From positions 1-19,030 of the forward strand of contig CAKUYM010000046.1 in NCBI GenBank assembly GCA_934716785.1: a stretch of DNA of 19,030 bases, read 5' to 3'. The stretch's first letter is position 1. Each line of letters starts with the position of its first letter. Under the pieces are notes generated by a model, which made no database searches, was not told the origin of the DNA, and saw nothing but the letters and a program-made list of their open reading frames with translations. The DNA comes from an uncultured Bacteroides sp. (GTDB lineage: Bacteria; Bacteroidota; Bacteroidia; Bacteroidales; Bacteroidaceae). This document shows positions 16,186-19,030 of the stretch, one piece after another. A program made the translations under genes and the position numbers.

Positions 16186-17865
16186 TTATCCTATCAGATT
16201 CCTTGCTCTTTCCAGTGCTACATTGATATTGGGGCAGATGTTCTCTTTTCCTAATAACTCATAGAAACCGGATTTCTCCAATACGTGGTGTACTTTATCA
16301 TTGACTCCGGAGAGGATGACGGTAATCTTCTCTTTTTGTGACATCTCGCAGAGCACAGTCAGGTTGTGGATACCGGTAGAATCGATAAACGGAACTTTCC
16401 TCATGCGGATGATGCGTACTTTCGGGCGGTCGCCCAGTTGCGCCATTGTTTCTTCAAACTTGGTAGCGATACCGAAGAAATAAGGACCGTTGATTTCGTA
16501 CACCTCTACACCTTCCGGAATCATCAGGTGCTCTTCGTGTACGGTGATATCGGATTCTTTGTTCGGGTCTATTTCATCCGTGATAACGGAGATTTCGGTT
16601 GTCTCCATGACACGTTTCATGAACAGTACGCAGGCAATGACTAATCCCACTTCGATGGCAACCGTCAGGTCGAAGATCACTGTCAGGAAGAAGGTGATAA
16701 GCAGAACGGTGACGTCTGATTTCGGGTTCTTCAGCAGAGCCTTGAACACGCGCCAGCCACTCATGTTGTAGGACACGATAACCAATACTCCGGCGAGGCA
16801 TGCCATCGGGATGTATTGTGCCAACGGCATTAGGAAAAGCAGAATCAGAAGCAGGACTACTGCATGGATAACTCCTGCTATCGGTGTCTTGCCACCGTTG
16901 TTGATGTTCGTCATGGTGCGGGCAATGGCTCCGGTAGCGGGAATTCCTCCGAAAAGAGGAGCAACGATATTGGCTGCACCTTGTGCGATAAGTTCTGTGT
17001 TGGAGTCGTGGCGGTCGCCTATCACACCATCGGCTACTGTAGCCGAAAGCAGTGACTCGATAGCTCCCAATACGGCGATGGTGATGGCAACCGGAAACAG
17101 TTCTCTGATAGCTTCCCAGTTCAAAGCCGGCACAACGGCATCAGGCAATTCGGACTTGATGGTGAAACGGTCGCCGATGGTTTGAATGCAGTCGATCCCG
17201 CCGAAAGTCTTCATCAGATAAACGGCAGCCGTGACAACGACAATCGCTATCAGTGAGCCGGGAATCTTCTTGGAGAACTTGGGAGTGATGGCAATGATGA
17301 TGATGCTGACAAAGCTGACGATGGTGTTCCACCAATTGACCGTGTCGAAATGACGGAAATAAATCATCCACTTTCCGACAAAATCTCCCGGCACTTTTTC
17401 GCCACCGAAAGACAGGCCGAAGATGTCGGCAATCTGTGTGGTGAAGATGGTGACGGCAATACCGCTGGTAAATCCCACAATGATGGGGTAAGGGATGAAT
17501 TTGATGACTGCCCCGAGCTTGAACACTCCTAACAATACGAGAATTATACCCGCCATAAGAGTGGCTACAATCAGTCCGGCTTCGCCATACTGCTGGATGA
17601 TGCCATAGATGATGACGATGAATGCTCCGGTGGGTCCGCCAATCTGGACCTTGCTGCCTCCCATCAGGGAGATGATAAATCCGGCGATAATGGCGGTGAT
17701 AATACCTTTCTCAGGCGATACTCCCGAGGCGATACCGAAGGCGATAGCCAATGGAAGAGCCACGATACCTACGATGATACCGGCCATCAGATCCGCCATA
17801 AACGTTTCTTTTGAATAATTTTTTAGACAAGAAACCAGTTTTGGTTTAAATTCAAATAGTTTCAT
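16186..17865 (-). CDS. SulP-family anion transporter with STAS domain
   Basis: This 559-residue inner-membrane transporter belongs to the SulP/SLC26 family, which moves sulfate, bicarbonate or related anions. Residues 1 to about 430 carry roughly a dozen hydrophobic segments. They include the family start AGIIVGIVALPLAIAFGIA (28-46), IGGPTGAF (75-82) and the TGAIARTMTNINNGGKTP block (311-328). A cytoplasmic STAS domain occupies about 450-556, with the FIDSTG motif (493-498) that corresponds to the phosphorylation loop of anti-sigma antagonists. Length is normal for the family. It is convergent with the PUL operon and divergent from rubrerythrin, and nothing links it to glycan breakdown. Which anion it carries, and whether Na+ or H+ drives it, cannot be told from the sequence. 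Confidence 0.93.
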   Translation of the reverse strand: MKLFEFKPKLVSCLKNYSKETFMADLMAGIIVGIVALPLAIAFGIASGVSPEKGIITAIIAGFIISLMGGSKVQIGGPTGAFIVIIYGIIQQYGEAGLIVATLMAGIILVLLGVFKLGAVIKFIPYPIIVGFTSGIAVTIFTTQIADIFGLSFGGEKVPGDFVGKWMIYFRHFDTVNWWNTIVSFVSIIIIAITPKFSKKIPGSLIAIVVVTAAVYLMKTFGGIDCIQTIGDRFTIKSELPDAVVPALNWEAIRELFPVAITIAVLGAIESLLSATVADGVIGDRHDSNTELIAQGAANIVAPLFGGIPATGAIARTMTNINNGGKTPIAGVIHAVVLLLILLFLMPLAQYIPMACLAGVLVIVSYNMSGWRVFKALLKNPKSDVTVLLITFFLTVIFDLTVAIEVGLVIACVLFMKRVMETTEISVITDEIDPNKESDITVHEEHLMIPEGVEVYEINGPYFFGIATKFEETMAQLGDRPKVRIIRMRKVPFIDSTGIHNLTVLCEMSQKEKITVILSGVNDKVHHVLEKSGFYELLGKENICPNINVALERARNLIG

Positions 17866-17915
17866 TTTTATAAGTTGTTATACGTGTGATCTGCCCTTTT
17901 GCAAAGTAGAGGTTG

Positions 17916-17923
17916 CAAAATTA
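17916..17923 (-). promoter_or_regulatory. Candidate promoter -7 element of the SulP gene
   Basis: Read on the minus strand this is TAATTTTG, an exact match to the Bacteroides -7 consensus TAnnTTTG, 50 nt upstream of the SulP ATG. The expected -33 region is A/T-rich without a clear TTG. Confidence 0.45.
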
Positions 17924-17973
17924 TATAAAATAATCGAAATAATTATGTTGTGCAGCATATTATTTGCCTGTTG

Positions 17974-18009
17974 ATAGATTTTATCAATATATAGATAGTT
18001 TTTATTCAT
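17974..18009 (+). promoter_or_regulatory. Possible OxyR-like operator upstream of rubrerythrin
   Basis: Two related 15-bp sequences, ATAGATTTTATCAAT (17974-17988) and ATAGTTTTTATTCAT (17995-18009), are spaced 21 bp apart. Compared with the E. coli OxyR half-motif ATAGnTnnnAnCTAT they match 9 and 8 of the 10 fixed positions. They end about 14 bp upstream of the presumed -33 region of rubrerythrin, where an activator would bind. The area is very A/T-rich, so chance similarity is a real possibility. Confidence 0.3.
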
Positions 18010-18023
18010 AAAGAAAAGACCGG

Positions 18024-18050
18024 TTTCTGTGAACAAATCGTTTATATTTG
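18024..18050 (+). promoter_or_regulatory. Candidate rubrerythrin promoter
   Basis: TATATTTG at 18043-18050 matches the Bacteroides -7 consensus exactly. An imperfect -33 element, TTTCTG (18024-18029), lies at the usual distance. The start codon is 58 nt downstream of the -7 element, so the leader would be about 50 nt. Confidence 0.55.
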
Positions 18051-18108
18051 CGTTATAAACAGTACGGCAAGTTACTGTTGGAATCACCAATTTAAAATAT
18101 ATAAGATT

Positions 18109-18687
18109 ATGGCTAAGAGCATTAAAGGAACTCAGACAGAGAAGAATCTGCTGACTTCATTCGCAGGAGAATCACAGGCAAGAATGCGTTATACTTATTT
18201 CGCAAGTGTGGCAAAAAAAGAAGGTTACGAACAGATTTCTGCAATTTTCACGGAAACAGCCGATCAGGAGAAAGAACATGCGAAACGTATGTTTAAATTC
18301 CTCGAAGGCGGTATGGTAGAGATCACCGCAAGCTATCCGGCAGGTGTAATCGGCACTACTCTCGAAAATCTTCGTGCAGCAGCGGCCGGTGAGCATGAAG
18401 AGTGGGCATTGGATTATCCTCATTTTGCAGATGTGGCAGAACAGGAAGGCTTTCCGATGATTGCCGCTATGTATCGCAACATAGCTGTTGCTGAAAAAGG
18501 ACACGAAGAAAGATACTTGGCTTTCGTAAACAATATCGAGAATATGACCGTATTCGCCAAAGAAGGCGAAGTGGTATGGCAATGCCGTAACTGCGGTTAT
18601 ATCACCATCGGCAAGGAAGCTCCCGAAGTTTGCCCGGCTTGTCTGCATCCGCAAGCATACTTTGAGGTGAAGAAAGAGAATTATTAA
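18109..18687 (+). CDS. rbr: Rubrerythrin (cytoplasmic peroxide-reducing diiron/rubredoxin protein)
   Basis: This 192-residue protein is a classical rubrerythrin. It reduces hydrogen peroxide to water using electrons passed through its rubredoxin-like iron site, protecting anaerobes during oxygen exposure. The N-terminal four-helix ferritin-like domain (1 to about 145) contains the diiron ligands Glu21, Glu54, His57, Glu95, Glu98, Glu129 and His132 in the normal ExxH-type arrangement. The C-terminal rubredoxin-like domain has CRNCG (Cys159, Cys162) and CPAC (Cys175, Cys178), which bind one iron. It has no signal peptide. Length and domain order are standard. It is transcribed alone, divergently from the SulP gene, with its own promoter and possibly a peroxide-responsive upstream site. 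Confidence 0.97.
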   Translation: MAKSIKGTQTEKNLLTSFAGESQARMRYTYFASVAKKEGYEQISAIFTETADQEKEHAKRMFKFLEGGMVEITASYPAGVIGTTLENLRAAAAGEHEEWALDYPHFADVAEQEGFPMIAAMYRNIAVAEKGHEERYLAFVNNIENMTVFAKEGEVVWQCRNCGYITIGKEAPEVCPACLHPQAYFEVKKENY

Positions 18688-18840
18688 CGAAAGAGGACAG
18701 GCTGGATATCGGCAGGATTCTGAAGATTGAATTCAGGGGCAGCAGATAGCAGGAATGAGTAAGGCTCTGTGCAGATGAACTTGTTTAGCTCCGCACAGGC
18801 ATATATTTAGTCCTTCTTTCCAAGGTATCTGTTCCTCCGG
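18688..18840. other. Intergenic region after rubrerythrin, possible weak terminator
   Basis: I see no coding region here. A 6-bp inverted repeat, CTGTGC (18767-18772) and GCACAG (18793-18798), with a 20-nt loop and a T-rich downstream stretch could act as a weak terminator for rubrerythrin, but the stem is short. Confidence 0.3.
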
Positions 18841-18956
18841 ATGCATAAATTTATTCGTCTGACTATAGTCTACCTTTCGTCTAACTATAGTGTTTCTTTC
18901 GTCTGACTATAGTCAGACGAATAAACAACTACAGTCAGACGAATAAATTTATGCAT
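18841..18956. repeat. 116-bp imperfect palindrome built from 22-bp-spaced repeats
   Basis: The outer arms 18841-18869 and 18928-18956 are inverted copies matching at 28 of 29 positions. Inside, the unit TTCGTCTGACTATAGT occurs directly at 18854, 18876 (one change) and 18898, and inverted at 18906-18921 and 18928-18943 (one change). Starts on each strand are exactly 22 bp apart. The third direct and first inverted units overlap to form a perfect 24-bp palindrome at 18898-18921 with core GTCTGACTATAGTCAGAC. The two 58-bp halves mirror each other about 18898.5. It could be a dispersed intergenic repeat, an operator array or a transcript hairpin; no transposase is in view. Confidence 0.85.
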
Positions 18957-19030
18957 GTTGAAGAATACTTGCTGGCGGATAAAATATTAAATTATCGCAA
19001 GAAAATTCATAGTTTCACATGAGTTTGAAA
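18957..19030. other. Right edge, no supported feature
   Basis: This is A/T-rich sequence. The only open frame is a 23-codon one starting at the ATG at 18951, which has no supporting features. It may be the flank of a gene outside the window. Confidence 0.3.

Noticed and set aside
17878..18090. A 70-codon minus-strand open frame in the SulP-rbr gap
   Set aside because: It overlaps the promoters of both flanking genes, is very A/T-rich, has no recognisable domain and lies where the divergent regulatory region is expected.

Overview
The window looks like chromosome of a gut Bacteroides species or a close relative (Bacteroidales). The signs are a paired SusC/SusD outer-membrane glycan importer, many SPII lipoproteins with acidic residues after the lipidated Cys, the periplasmic propeller region of what is probably a hybrid two-component regulator, a fimbrillin/FISUMP-type lipoprotein, and TAnnTTTG-type -7 promoter elements. 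No tRNA, rRNA, CRISPR array, insertion sequence or phage gene was seen.

Layout. Positions 1-3122 (minus strand) hold a sialate-O-acetylesterase-type esterase followed 21 nt later by the 5' part of the sensor/regulator gene, which runs off the left edge. Positions 3123-3392 are a divergent promoter region. Positions 3393-16060 (plus strand) are seven tightly spaced genes: SusC-like, SusD-like, two tandem heparinase II/III-like polysaccharide lyases, a GH88 unsaturated glucuronyl hydrolase, a small Fn3-like lipoprotein and a large fimbrillin/FISUMP lipoprotein. A strong hairpin at 16087-16142 separates this operon from a convergent SulP anion transporter gene (16186-17865, minus). A divergent intergenic region then leads to rubrerythrin (18109-18687, plus). 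The last 343 nt have no gene but carry a striking 116-bp palindromic repeat.

How the genes work together (inference from families). Positions 1-16060 form a polysaccharide utilization locus (PUL) for a uronic-acid-containing polysaccharide. Surface lipoproteins (SusD, the Fn3-like and fimbrillin-like proteins, and the second lyase) would bind and cut the polymer by beta-elimination. SusC/D would import the unsaturated oligosaccharides. The first lyase, probably periplasmic, and GH88 would finish them to monosaccharides plus the 4,5-unsaturated uronate. The esterase would remove O-acetyl groups, and the propeller sensor would detect a breakdown product and switch the operon on. No sulfatase is present, so a non-sulfated or acetylated uronate polymer (heparosan, hyaluronan, gellan-like or capsular polysaccharide) fits better than a heavily sulfated glycosaminoglycan. 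The sequence does not settle the substrate. The SulP and rubrerythrin genes look like ordinary neighbours unrelated to the PUL.
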